A stretch of 8,449 nucleotides of DNA, from the NCBI GenBank assembly GCA_945869715.1, contig CAMBPP010000062.1:1-8449 (forward strand). Reading direction: 5' to 3'. Of this stretch, positions 1 through 6,426 are shown piece by piece. Both the position numbers and the translations under genes were made by a program. Under the pieces are notes generated by a model. The model saw nothing but the letters and a program-made list of their open reading frames with translations, did not search any database and was not told where the DNA came from. How positions within the stretch are numbered: position 1 is the first letter of the stretch; each line of letters starts with the position of its first letter. This DNA is from Bifidobacterium breve. GTDB taxonomy: Bacteria; Actinomycetota; Acidimicrobiia; Acidimicrobiales; Ilumatobacteraceae.

Positions 1-1
1 A

Positions 2-778
2 TTCGGGCCCTGGCGTGAGCGGCAGCCCGCAATTTTGTCGGTACTTCAAGAACAAGACGCAGACATTATTTTTCTTCAAGAAGTGTGGTTGCAAGAAGGT
101 GGACCTGACCAAGCTGAGTGGCTCGCAGATGAGTTGGGCATGTTTGTTGCCCGAACAGATGGTCCGCGGATGGATGGGGGCGTCAGTTTAGGAAACGCAA
201 TTCTGTCTCGTTGGCCAATTGTATCTTCACAAATTCATCAGTTGCCAGACGCGACTGGAGCGCCTGGTTATCGACGCGCAATTACCGCGATGGTGCAGAC
301 ACCACAAGGTCAAATGTGGACCGTGTGCACGCACCTCGACCATCGATTTGATGCTTCACGGACACGCAAGGCTCAATGCAAGGCGTTATGCGATATTGTC
401 GATCAGCTTCGGGTTGACCCCGAAAATGAAATGCCAGTACTCATGGCCGGTGACTTCAATGCAGTTCCAGACTCAGATGAAATCCGAATGTTGACGGGTC
501 GTTGTGAACCAGGCATTGAAGGTTTGGTGTTTACCGATATGTGGGAAGTAGCTGGTGAGGGAAATGGGCATACCTGGCGACGCGATAACCCATATCTTGT
601 TGACTCAAAGTGGCCAAACAGGCGACTTGATTACTTGTTTGTATCGTGGCCACGTCAGAAAACTATTGGAAACCCATCGAGCATTTGGCTGGCGGGCTTA
701 GAACTGGTTGACGGCGTGCAGGCGAGTGACCACGCTGCTGTGGTTGCCAACATTTATTTAGGCCAAGATCCACTTTAA
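2..778 (+). CDS. Endonuclease/exonuclease/phosphatase (EEP) family hydrolase, 5' end missing
   Basis: This is a metal-dependent phosphoesterase of the DNase I/exonuclease III-like fold. The frame is open from base 2 and 258 residues are visible. The first residues (FGPWRERQPAILSVLQ) match the usual family lead-in before the first catalytic strand, so the true start lies left of the window. The TTG at 35 is an unlikely start. Visible motifs, numbered from the first visible codon, are LQEV with the Mg-binding Glu27, CTHLDH with His111, GDFN with Asp151 and Asn153, RLDY with Asp210, and the terminal SDH with Asp243 and catalytic His244. The full catalytic set is therefore present and the enzyme is probably active. 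No membrane segment is seen in the visible part. The substrate cannot be told: family members cleave nucleic acids, phosphoinositides, sphingomyelin or other phosphodiesters. The gene converges on the patatin gene, and their stop codons overlap by 3 bases at 776-777/778. Confidence 0.88.
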   Translation, partial: FGPWRERQPAILSVLQEQDADIIFLQEVWLQEGGPDQAEWLADELGMFVARTDGPRMDGGVSLGNAILSRWPIVSSQIHQLPDATGAPGYRRAITAMVQTPQGQMWTVCTHLDHRFDASRTRKAQCKALCDIVDQLRVDPENEMPVLMAGDFNAVPDSDEIRMLTGRCEPGIEGLVFTDMWEVAGEGNGHTWRRDNPYLVDSKWPNRRLDYLFVSWPRQKTIGNPSSIWLAGLELVDGVQASDHAAVVANIYLGQDPL

Positions 779-1500
779 AGAATCGCGTTAGTTGCTTCAT
801 TGAGCCCGTGCTCATAAGCAGCTAACGCTATTTCTTTGTCGAAAAGGTGTTGGGGAAGCGTCGCAATATGCGATGTTGATTCCTTCGGTGCGAAAAGCAA
901 AATACGCCCGGAGTATTTCTCCTTCCACTCTTTCATTTCGCGTTTCATTTTGCGTTCCACAAAAGAACCAAACGGGCCAAACATGGCTCCGGCAAGTGGT
1001 GCAACAACAATCAGCGTTTCTGACGGGTGAGCCCAGTCAACGCTCACGCCGGAGCGAACGCCTCCATCGATGTAGAAGTGCTTACCGAGTTTTTGAGGCG
1101 CGAGTAACCCGGGAACTGCTGACGATGCTGCAACAAGCGATGACAGCGGGAAATCAGAAGCACTGAGTTGGGTTCGCCGTAATTGGGGAAGTTGGCAGGC
1201 GACAACATGCACCAACGCATTGTTTGATTTTCCAAACACCTTTTCTGCTGAAGCTGCAAGTACCCCAGATTTTGGATTCGGGAATCGTGGAACGGGAAGC
1301 GCGGCAACCGCACTAAAGGGAACACCTAATGCAGTTGCGGCTGCAACCCAGGAACCTGCAGAAGTTCCCAGCATGGGGCTTGCCGCTAGGTCAATACCTC
1401 TCGTGCGGAGACCATCAACCACGCCCATTCCATACCCGATGCCGAAGAGACCACCGCCACCAAAGACCCCAGAGAAGGGAACGTGCGGCGCTGAGGGCAC
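775..1500 (-). CDS. Patatin-like phospholipase / acyl hydrolase
   Basis: This 241-residue protein is a patatin-fold serine hydrolase expected to cleave fatty acyl esters (phospholipase A or lipase type) with a Ser-Asp dyad. The glycine-rich oxyanion-hole loop GGGGLFGIGYG lies at about residues 14-24. The nucleophile elbow GTSAG is at 45-49 with Ser47. A conserved ASSAVPGLLAP stretch follows at about 125-135. The catalytic DGG is at 145-147 with Asp145. There is no signal peptide, since the chain enters the catalytic loop within about 12 residues, so it is probably cytoplasmic or peripheral to the membrane. The start is GTG at 1500, the only plausible start before the oxyanion loop. The purine-rich AGGAG runs into the GTG itself, and the P450 stop codon is only 5 bases upstream, so translation by coupling or reinitiation is likely. 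It is second in a P450-patatin unit, which suggests lipid release or turnover. The actual substrate is unknown. Confidence 0.88.
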   Translation of the reverse strand: MPSAPHVPFSGVFGGGGLFGIGYGMGVVDGLRTRGIDLAASPMLGTSAGSWVAAATALGVPFSAVAALPVPRFPNPKSGVLAASAEKVFGKSNNALVHVVACQLPQLRRTQLSASDFPLSSLVAASSAVPGLLAPQKLGKHFYIDGGVRSGVSVDWAHPSETLIVVAPLAGAMFGPFGSFVERKMKREMKEWKEKYSGRILLFAPKESTSHIATLPQHLFDKEIALAAYEHGLNEATNAIL

Positions 1501-1505
1501 TCCTG

Positions 1506-2762
1506 TTAGTTCCAGGCGCAGGGCATGCGCTTGATGCCGTTGATGAAGTTGCTCTGCAGCATTGCTGGCTCACCAGTAATGCGCATCTTGGGAAGGCGAC
1601 GTCGAATTTCATCGAACATCACAGCAATTTCACGACGTGCAAGGTTTGCGCCTAAGCAGAAGTGTGGGCCACCAGCGCCAAAACCAATTTGTGACGGCTG
1701 TGGAATTCGCAAAACATCAAACAAGTGAGGGTTGGTGAAAATGGTATCGTCACGGTTGCCCGAGTTGTACCACATCACCAATTTCTGGCCTTTTTTCACT
1801 TGAAAACCGTTGATGTCGGTGTCTTGTGTGGCGGTGCGACGGAAGTGGATAACAGGTGAGGAGTAACGCACAATTTCTTCCACAGCGGTCTTCGTGTTCT
1901 TGTCGAAATCGTTCCACCAAATATCACGTTGATCGGGGTTGTCGGTAAGAAGTTTCATGCCGTGGCTGATGGCGTTGCGCGTTGTTTCATTACCGGCAAC
2001 AACGAGCAAAATAAAGAATGAGCCAAATTCCTGAGTGGTGAGGCGTTCGCCATCAACTTCGGCATGCATCATTACTGATGTGATGTCGTCCACTGGGCTC
2101 TTGAGGCGATCTTCTCCTAAAGCCTGGGCGTAGTTAAACATTTCTAAGCCAGCCATCAGAAGGTCGTCGATACTGGTGACAAGTTCAGGGTCTCCAATGC
2201 CAAGGATGGTGTTAGTCCACTTGAAAATTTGTGCAAAGTCGGATCGTGGAATGCCCATCATCTCGCAAATAATTTCTAATGGAAACGGGGCGGCAATTTC
2301 ATTGACGAAATCACATTCGCCGTTGGGGAATTTCGCGAGGACGTTGTCTACCAATTCAGTTGCTTTATTAGTGACAAAATCTTCAACGCGTTTAATTTCT
2401 TTCGGTGCGAACCCTTTCGACACAATGGAACGCAAGCGGAAGTGTTTGGGGTCGTCCATCGCAATGAAGGAGCCAAAGAATTCATTGAGTTCGACGGTGA
2501 GATCGGCAATGTTCGAACCTTGACCGCTGCAAAAAAGTTCAGCGTGCCGGCTGACATGCCAAATGTCGTCGTGCCGGGTGAGGGCGATATAGCCCGGGCC
2601 ACGCGGAATAGGGGAGTCTTCAAATTCCCATTCTTCAAAAAACTGATATGGCGACTCTTGGCGCAAGGTATGAAATGCTCCTTCGCGGTACTCGCGATCT
2701 TTCGCCCAAAACTCTGGGTCTGAGATATTAATTTCATTGAGGGGTACCTTGGCGATATTCAT
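1506..2762 (-). CDS. Cytochrome P450 of the CYP124/CYP125/CYP142 group
   Basis: This is a soluble bacterial haem monooxygenase of 418 residues, a normal length. The I-helix oxygen-activation motif AGNETT is at 256-261, the K-helix ExxR is EIVR at 296-299, and the haem loop FGAGGPHFCLG is at 361-371 with axial Cys369. The loop has one residue more than the textbook FGxGxHxC. That spacing, the ANLARREI that follows, and the C-terminal SNFINGIKRMP are typical of the mycobacterial CYP124/125/142 group, which oxidises the terminal methyl of cholesterol side chains or methyl-branched lipids. Closeness to CYP124 over CYP125 is only an impression. I chose the ATG at 2762 (MNIAKVPLNEINISDPEFW) because family proteins begin shortly before the ISDPEFW-like motif. 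An in-frame ATG at 2786 adds eight residues and is possible, while longer extensions look non-native. Neither start has a clear ribosome site. It is divergent from the small gene and thiolase and leads into the patatin gene. No redox partner is present in the window. Confidence 0.93.
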   Translation of the reverse strand: MNIAKVPLNEINISDPEFWAKDREYREGAFHTLRQESPYQFFEEWEFEDSPIPRGPGYIALTRHDDIWHVSRHAELFCSGQGSNIADLTVELNEFFGSFIAMDDPKHFRLRSIVSKGFAPKEIKRVEDFVTNKATELVDNVLAKFPNGECDFVNEIAAPFPLEIICEMMGIPRSDFAQIFKWTNTILGIGDPELVTSIDDLLMAGLEMFNYAQALGEDRLKSPVDDITSVMMHAEVDGERLTTQEFGSFFILLVVAGNETTRNAISHGMKLLTDNPDQRDIWWNDFDKNTKTAVEEIVRYSSPVIHFRRTATQDTDINGFQVKKGQKLVMWYNSGNRDDTIFTNPHLFDVLRIPQPSQIGFGAGGPHFCLGANLARREIAVMFDEIRRRLPKMRITGEPAMLQSNFINGIKRMPCAWN

Positions 2763-2819
2763 AGACGCGATGGTAGGGCGGATCATGCACAAGAGAGAAC
2801 TCTCTGCGAATATATTTCG
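2763..2819. promoter_or_regulatory. Divergent intergenic region between P450 and small gene/thiolase unit
   Basis: These 57 bases separate the P450 start on - from the GTG of the small gene on +, so promoters for both directions must lie here or just inside the flanking genes. An AT-rich core at 2809-2817 (AATATATTT) could serve as a -10 element in either direction. I see no convincing -35 element. Neither gene has a good ribosome binding site, which is compatible with leaderless or short-leader transcripts as are common in actinobacteria. The inverted repeat at 2792-2805 sits next to this core. All promoter assignments here are inference. Confidence 0.5.
2792..2805. promoter_or_regulatory. 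Inverted repeat AGAGAG-AA-CTCTCT, candidate operator
   Basis: A perfect 6-base inverted repeat with a 2-base centre (AGAGAGAACTCTCT) lies in the divergent P450/small-gene intergenic region, four bases from an AT-rich possible -10 core. Its position would let one dimeric repressor control both directions. No regulator gene is in the window and the site does not match an operator I can name. A 14-bp repeat of low complexity can arise by chance, so this is a candidate only. Confidence 0.35.
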
Positions 2820-3107
2820 GTGAGTTTCTCCAAAGTTGACCCTGAACAGATACATGAGTTCACATTTTTCGTAGACGCCGAAACATATATGTCTTATGGT
2901 GGCGAGCTCGATGCCACCGAGCAAGATCTGCACGATTTGGGAATCGAAACTGTCGATATTCCTCGGGGCTATGCAAGCGATTTAGGGGATCGGATACCCA
3001 TCAGAGTGCGGGCTACTGCGCGGGGCCTGAAGGCGTATGCGCGGCTCATTCACCTGCACGACCCTCTGCAAATCGAGGAAATGGAGCGAGTGACCCAGCG
3101 TCACTGA
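2820..3107 (+). CDS. Small hypothetical protein, 95 residues
   Basis: I do not recognise this protein. The predicted product is 95 residues, acidic in its middle (roughly residues 28-45, with ELDATEQDLHD) and more basic from about residue 58, with an amphipathic look near the C terminus (DPLQIEEMERVTQ). It has no membrane segment, signal peptide, cysteine pair or zinc motif. It is probably real: it fills the gap between the P450 and the thiolase, its codons resemble the neighbours', and no better frame covers the region. The GTG at 2820 is the first usual start, as the frame stays open only back to a TGA at 2721. An in-frame ATG at 2889 would give a shorter product of 72 residues. No ribosome site is clear. 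It runs in the same direction as the thiolase, 82 bases upstream, so it may belong to the same transcript. Confidence 0.6.
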   Translation: MSFSKVDPEQIHEFTFFVDAETYMSYGGELDATEQDLHDLGIETVDIPRGYASDLGDRIPIRVRATARGLKAYARLIHLHDPLQIEEMERVTQRH

Positions 3108-3108
3108 T

Positions 3109-3160
3109 GCGAGCACTTGGAGCAATTGCTTACCGATGGGTAAGTTGTGGGGGTGCTCGT
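3109..3160 (+). promoter_or_regulatory. Nested inverted repeats in the thiolase leader
   Basis: This compound repeat starts right after the stop codon of the small gene. The outer arms CGAGCAC (3110-3116) and GTGCTCG (3153-3159) pair perfectly over 7 bases, and G-U pairs could extend the stem on both sides. Inside is a perfect 6-base stem CTTACC (3129-3134) / GGTAAG (3139-3144) with the loop GATG. Next to it is the 10-base palindrome AGCAATTGCT (3121-3130). The left side also holds a tandem near-repeat, GAGCACTTG then GAGCAATTG (8 of 9 identical). No T-run follows, so an intrinsic terminator is unlikely. It could be a folded mRNA leader, or one or more operators for the thiolase promoter, for example the CTTACCGATGGGTAAG unit as a TetR-size site. 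It matches no riboswitch class I know. Confidence 0.45.
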
Positions 3161-3179
3161 TCGGGGCCGCATCACACAC

Positions 3180-3184
3180 AGGGG
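3180..3184 (+). promoter_or_regulatory. Ribosome binding site of the thiolase
   Basis: AGGGG at 3180-3184 ends 5 bases before the ATG at 3190. It is the clearest Shine-Dalgarno-like sequence in the window. It decides in favour of the start at 3190 over the in-frame ATG at 3136, which lies in the loop of the upstream hairpin and would add 18 residues that do not resemble the thiolase family. Confidence 0.6.
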
Positions 3185-3189
3185 TAGTT

Positions 3190-4392
3190 ATGCCAGAAGC
3201 AGTCATCGTCGCCACCGCTCGTAGCCCAATTGGGCGTGCAATGAAGGGCTCGCTCATCGACCTGCGACCCGACGATATGAGCGCGCAAATTGTGCGTGCA
3301 CTCATGGCAAAAGTTCCACAAGTGAAGCCATCTGATGTGGAAGATCTCATGTTGGGTATTGGTCAGCCTGCAGGTGAAGGTGGTTTCAACATTGGCCGTA
3401 TGGTTGCCATACTCGCCGGCCTTGACGATGTGCCTGGTGTAACGGTGAACCGTTATTGCTCATCTTCATTGCAAACCATTCGCATGGCCGCACATGCAAT
3501 TCGTGCCGGAGAGGGCGACTGCTTTATTGCAGCTGGCGTTGAAACCGTCAGCCGCTACGCATCGGGCGCAAGCGACGTTGCGCCGAACCCCATTTTCAAA
3601 GAGCCTGGTTCACGCACACGTACGCGTTCAGAAGGTGGCCACGGCGTGTGGACTCCACCAGTTGGTTTGCCCGATGCATACATTGCAATGGGTCAAACCG
3701 CAGAGAATGTTGTTGAAGTAGAAAAAGTTTTGCGTGAAGACATGGACCACTTTGGTGTACGTTCACACAACCTTGCAGTAGCGCATCAGGAGAATGGTTT
3801 CTTCGAGCGCGAAATTACTCCGCTCACTTTGCCCAACGGAACAGTTGTTTCAAAAGACGATGGCCCACGTGCAGGCACTACGTATGAAGCAACATCACAG
3901 TTGAAGCCAGTGTTTCGCCCCGATGGTTCCATTACGGCAGGTAATGCTTGCCCATTGAACGACGGTGCAGCAGCGGTCATGGTGATGAGCGATACCAAGG
4001 CAAAACAACTTGGTCTCACTCCGCTTGCTCGCATTGTGTCAAGTGGTGTGTCGGGTCTGAACCCCGAAATCATGGGTCTTGGTCCAATTGAAGCTTGCCG
4101 TCAGGCATTGAAGCGTGCGGGCATGACCATCGACCAAATCGACTTGGTGGAAATTAACGAAGCATTTGCTGCACAGGTTCTTCCATCAGCAAAGCACTTG
4201 GGCATTTCAATAGAGAAGCTCAACATTCATGGCGGCGGTATTGCGCTTGGTCACCCATTCGGCATGACCGGTGCGCGCATCATGACAACACTCATCAATG
4301 GTTTGCAGTGGGAAGACAAAACTTTCGGCTTGGAAACAATGTGTGTTGGCGGCGGTCAAGGCATGGCAATGATTGTGGAGCGCCTGAGCTAG
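3190..4392 (+). CDS. Acetyl-CoA C-acyltransferase (thiolase), FadA3-like
   Basis: This 400-residue thiolase is expected to cleave 3-ketoacyl-CoA with CoA to give acetyl-CoA and a shortened acyl-CoA, the last step of beta-oxidation in the cytoplasm. The N terminus (MPEAVIVATARSPIGRAMKG) is the usual thiolase opening. The nucleophile is Cys90 in VNRYCSSSLQT. The C-terminal half carries NEAFA, the GGGIALGHPFGMTGAR loop with the catalytic His, and CVGGGQG with the second catalytic Cys, so all active-site elements are intact. Overall wording is closest in memory to mycobacterial FadA3-type thiolases. Chain-length preference cannot be read from sequence, and a biosynthetic role (acetoacetyl-CoA formation) is less likely given the P450 and patatin neighbours. 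The gene follows the small hypothetical gene after a structured leader, and ends 8 bases from the convergent MFS gene. Confidence 0.95.
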   Translation: MPEAVIVATARSPIGRAMKGSLIDLRPDDMSAQIVRALMAKVPQVKPSDVEDLMLGIGQPAGEGGFNIGRMVAILAGLDDVPGVTVNRYCSSSLQTIRMAAHAIRAGEGDCFIAAGVETVSRYASGASDVAPNPIFKEPGSRTRTRSEGGHGVWTPPVGLPDAYIAMGQTAENVVEVEKVLREDMDHFGVRSHNLAVAHQENGFFEREITPLTLPNGTVVSKDDGPRAGTTYEATSQLKPVFRPDGSITAGNACPLNDGAAAVMVMSDTKAKQLGLTPLARIVSSGVSGLNPEIMGLGPIEACRQALKRAGMTIDQIDLVEINEAFAAQVLPSAKHLGISIEKLNIHGGGIALGHPFGMTGARIMTTLINGLQWEDKTFGLETMCVGGGQGMAMIVERLS

Positions 4393-4400
4393 TTGTTTCG

Positions 4401-5576
4401 TTAGAGCAAATGGTGCTTGCGCGCCATTAACTGCGCAGTCACTGAGATCAATAGCATCAAACACGCGGCAACAATGAAAGTTGTTGCGGGCCCATAACGT
4501 CCGTAGAGAAGCGGGCTCGTGAACGCCATGAGTGAAGCAGCAACCAAGTTGCTTGCACCCGACAAGCCTTGTGCTGCTGCTGCACGCCCAGGCGGAGCAA
4601 CGGCAGCCATTGTTGCTTGCGACGCGGGAACTGATATCGCTTGAAATATGCCTTCCACCATTGAGACGATGATGATGGCAACGGGGGTAGTGAACAATCC
4701 GTAGCTTCCCGTAATAGGGGCAACAATAAAGATGGCGTACAGCGCAACGCGCAGTGCTCCCCATTTATCGGCAAGTCTTCCGCCGTAACGCGAGAGTAAA
4801 ACAAAAGGCAACCCGTATAACAAAAATGAGAGACCCACAATGAAGTTGGTTGCGCCACGGTCGGTGAGGTAGCGATCCCATAAGGCGTCATAAACACCTA
4901 TCGGCAAGAAGAGGCTCATGGTGGTGAGCGCAGCAATGCGTACGCCAGGAAAACGGAACAGTGTCAAGCTGAGTTTTTTCGACTCTGAGTTGTGCTCAAG
5001 TTGCGGCAAATGTTTCACCGACAAAATGAGTGCTGCAAAGAGTGCTATTCCAGCAAAAACAAGAAATGTTGAGCGCAAGCCAAGTGGGTCGAGAAGAATT
5101 CCACCGAGGAATGGCCCACCAACAATACCTGCGGTTTCCATTCCCGCAAGTCGGCCAAGGCGTTCAGCAGCACGTTTTTTATCGAGATGCGCTGCCACTG
5201 CACGTGCTGCAGGTTGTGTACATCCAAAGGAAATGCCCACAATGGCGCGCGCAATAATAAATTGCCACAGGGTGTTACCGAAGGCGAAAAAGACCGAACC
5301 GCAACAGGCAAAAACAAGACCTAAGACCATTAAGTTTTTTGGTTGCCGTGAATCGGCAAAGGGTGCGACAAAAACTTGAGTGAGCAACCCCACAAAGAAT
5401 CCAATACCTGCAATAAGGCCTAAGCCGGCGTCGCCAAAGCCGTATTTATCTTGGAGGTCGCTGAGTGCGGCAAAGATGATGGAGTTCGACACCGCGGTGG
5501 CAAAGACCGCAAACATCAAGACGCTCATGGTTGCGGTATCGCGTTCTTCTTTACTGTGATGTTTCGCAGTGGTCAT
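4401..5576 (-). CDS. Major facilitator superfamily (MFS) transporter
   Basis: This 391-residue inner-membrane carrier has the length and hydrophobic pattern of a 12-helix MFS protein. The first helix is at about residues 17-38 and the second at 50-73, followed by the loop ADSRQPKN (74-81), a degenerate form of the family's motif A. A better copy, GRLADKWG, is at 266-273 between the two halves' second and third helices. The central loop (about 190-208) is polar. Family members work as proton-coupled exporters or importers. The overall look is of a drug- or metabolite-efflux type carrier, but the substrate cannot be assigned. The ATG at 5576 fits the short cytoplasmic N terminus (MTTAKHHSKEERD). 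A weak GAGAC lies just upstream. It is last in the run sigma factor, DAHP synthase, serine hydrolase, MFS, 9 bases after the hydrolase stop, so it is probably co-transcribed. Confidence 0.9.
   Translation of the reverse strand: MTTAKHHSKEERDTATMSVLMFAVFATAVSNSIIFAALSDLQDKYGFGDAGLGLIAGIGFFVGLLTQVFVAPFADSRQPKNLMVLGLVFACCGSVFFAFGNTLWQFIIARAIVGISFGCTQPAARAVAAHLDKKRAAERLGRLAGMETAGIVGGPFLGGILLDPLGLRSTFLVFAGIALFAALILSVKHLPQLEHNSESKKLSLTLFRFPGVRIAALTTMSLFLPIGVYDALWDRYLTDRGATNFIVGLSFLLYGLPFVLLSRYGGRLADKWGALRVALYAIFIVAPITGSYGLFTTPVAIIIVSMVEGIFQAISVPASQATMAAVAPPGRAAAAQGLSGASNLVAASLMAFTSPLLYGRYGPATTFIVAACLMLLISVTAQLMARKHHLL
4410..4427 (+). terminator. Possible weak hairpin at the thiolase/MFS convergence
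   Basis: ATGGTGC (4410-4416) and GCGCCAT (4421-4427) can form a 7-pair stem with a TTGC loop in the + strand transcript, including one U-G pair. It lies 18 bases past the thiolase stop, inside the 3' end of the MFS gene. No T-run follows, so it is at best a weak or Rho-assisted stop or an RNA-stabilising 3' end. No other hairpin separates the two convergent genes. Confidence 0.2.
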
Positions 5577-5585
5577 GAAAAGTCT

Positions 5586-6413
5586 CTAGCGCTGTGAGGC
5601 TTCGTGTAGTACGGCCTCATTAAATGTTGGCCAATACTCCATGCCCCATTCGGTGAAGTCGCGATTCGCGAGCATCACGCAAGCAACGTCGGCAACGGGG
5701 TCAACCCATAAGAACGTGCCCGTTCCGCCAAAGTGGCCCCATGTAGCGCCGCTGCTACTTGGTGCGGTCCAATGTGGGTGCTTTGTGCCGCGGAGTTCTG
5801 GGCCTAAGCCCCAAGGGCACGGGTCGAAACGACCAAGGCCCGGAACAACGCCTTCAAGGTTTGGGAACTGTGCTGTTGTTATTTCTCGAACTGTTTCACG
5901 CGACAAAAGAGTGGGGCGACGCAACTCGGCAGTGAATAACGCGCAGTCGGCAATATTGCTGCGCACATCTTTTGCAGGGGAGCCCTCGAGCACTGTTGCA
6001 GTGAGATTCAGTGGCACACACACTGCTTCATGCAGGTATTCATCGAAGGGCATCTCTGCGCGTTGTGCAATATGGTCGGCCAACACTTCCATTCCGGTAT
6101 TGGAATAAATGCGTTTACGTTCGGGCGATGTGATGGCATTGACTCCATCGAACGAATAGCCGCCTGCATGGCAAAGCAAGTGACGAACAGTGCAACCTTC
6201 TTGCCCCACGGGGTCGGCAAGCGAAATGGTGCCATCTTCAACGGCAATCATTGCTGCCCACGCAGTAAAGAGTTTGCTCACAGACGCAATACGCACAGTC
6301 TTTGCTGTGTCGCCGTGGGTGATGGTTTCACCGCGCCTGTTAATAACTGCGACCGCACAAAAGTCGACTGGCCAAGAGGTGGTGAGTGAAAACGAAGGAA
6401 ATGTGTTGGTCAT
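5586..6413 (-). CDS. Serine hydrolase of the class C beta-lactamase-like family
   Basis: This 275-residue protein has the beta-lactamase/DD-peptidase fold. The SxxK motif is SVSK at 44-47 with nucleophile Ser44, the YxN motif is YSN at 103-105, and the third-strand HxG motif is HFG at 227-229 in GHFGGTGTF. All three catalytic motifs are present, so it should be active. It is short for a class C lactamase, and its N terminus (MTNTFPSFSLTTSWPVDF) has no signal peptide or lipobox. That argues for a cytoplasmic esterase, amidase or peptidase role rather than antibiotic resistance or cell-wall work. The start is ATG at 6413, 13 bases after the DAHP synthase stop, with no clear ribosome site. The MFS gene follows after 9 bases. 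The substrate is unknown, and processing a compound handled by the adjacent transporter is only a guess. Confidence 0.87.
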   Translation of the reverse strand: MTNTFPSFSLTTSWPVDFCAVAVINRRGETITHGDTAKTVRIASVSKLFTAWAAMIAVEDGTISLADPVGQEGCTVRHLLCHAGGYSFDGVNAITSPERKRIYSNTGMEVLADHIAQRAEMPFDEYLHEAVCVPLNLTATVLEGSPAKDVRSNIADCALFTAELRRPTLLSRETVREITTAQFPNLEGVVPGLGRFDPCPWGLGPELRGTKHPHWTAPSSSGATWGHFGGTGTFLWVDPVADVACVMLANRDFTEWGMEYWPTFNEAVLHEASQR

Positions 6414-6426
6414 AGTGTGGAAAACT

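Noticed and set aside
35..37. TTG at 35 as start of the nuclease-family gene
   Set aside because: The frame is open to the left edge and the residues before it match the conserved lead-in of the family, so the gene is simply cut by the window.
2763..2933. Longer P450 reading frame back to 2933, adding 57 residues
   Set aside because: The extra residues (cysteine-rich, MQILLGGIELATIRHICF...) do not resemble any P450 N terminus and would overlap the small gene on the other strand. The ATG at 2762, or at most 2786, fits the family.
3109..3160. Intrinsic terminator for the small gene
   Set aside because: Stems are present but no T-run follows either stem, and the region is better explained as leader or operator structure.
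3136..3189. Thiolase start at ATG 3136
   Set aside because: The added 18 residues are not thiolase-like, the ATG sits in a hairpin loop, and a good AGGGG site precedes the ATG at 3190, where the standard MPEAVIV start begins.
4207..4764. 185-residue open frame on - across the thiolase end and MFS end
   Set aside because: It overlaps two well-supported genes, and its Cys/His-rich composition follows from reading the real genes in the wrong frame. It is not a zinc protein.
4918..5379. 153-residue open frame on + inside the MFS gene
   Set aside because: It lies antisense to a clear 12-helix transporter, and its low-complexity basic composition has no recognisable motif. It is a shadow of the real gene.
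5641..6108. 155-residue open frame on + inside the serine hydrolase gene
   Set aside because: It is antisense to a gene with all three catalytic motifs, and its own product shows no domain or plausible start signal.
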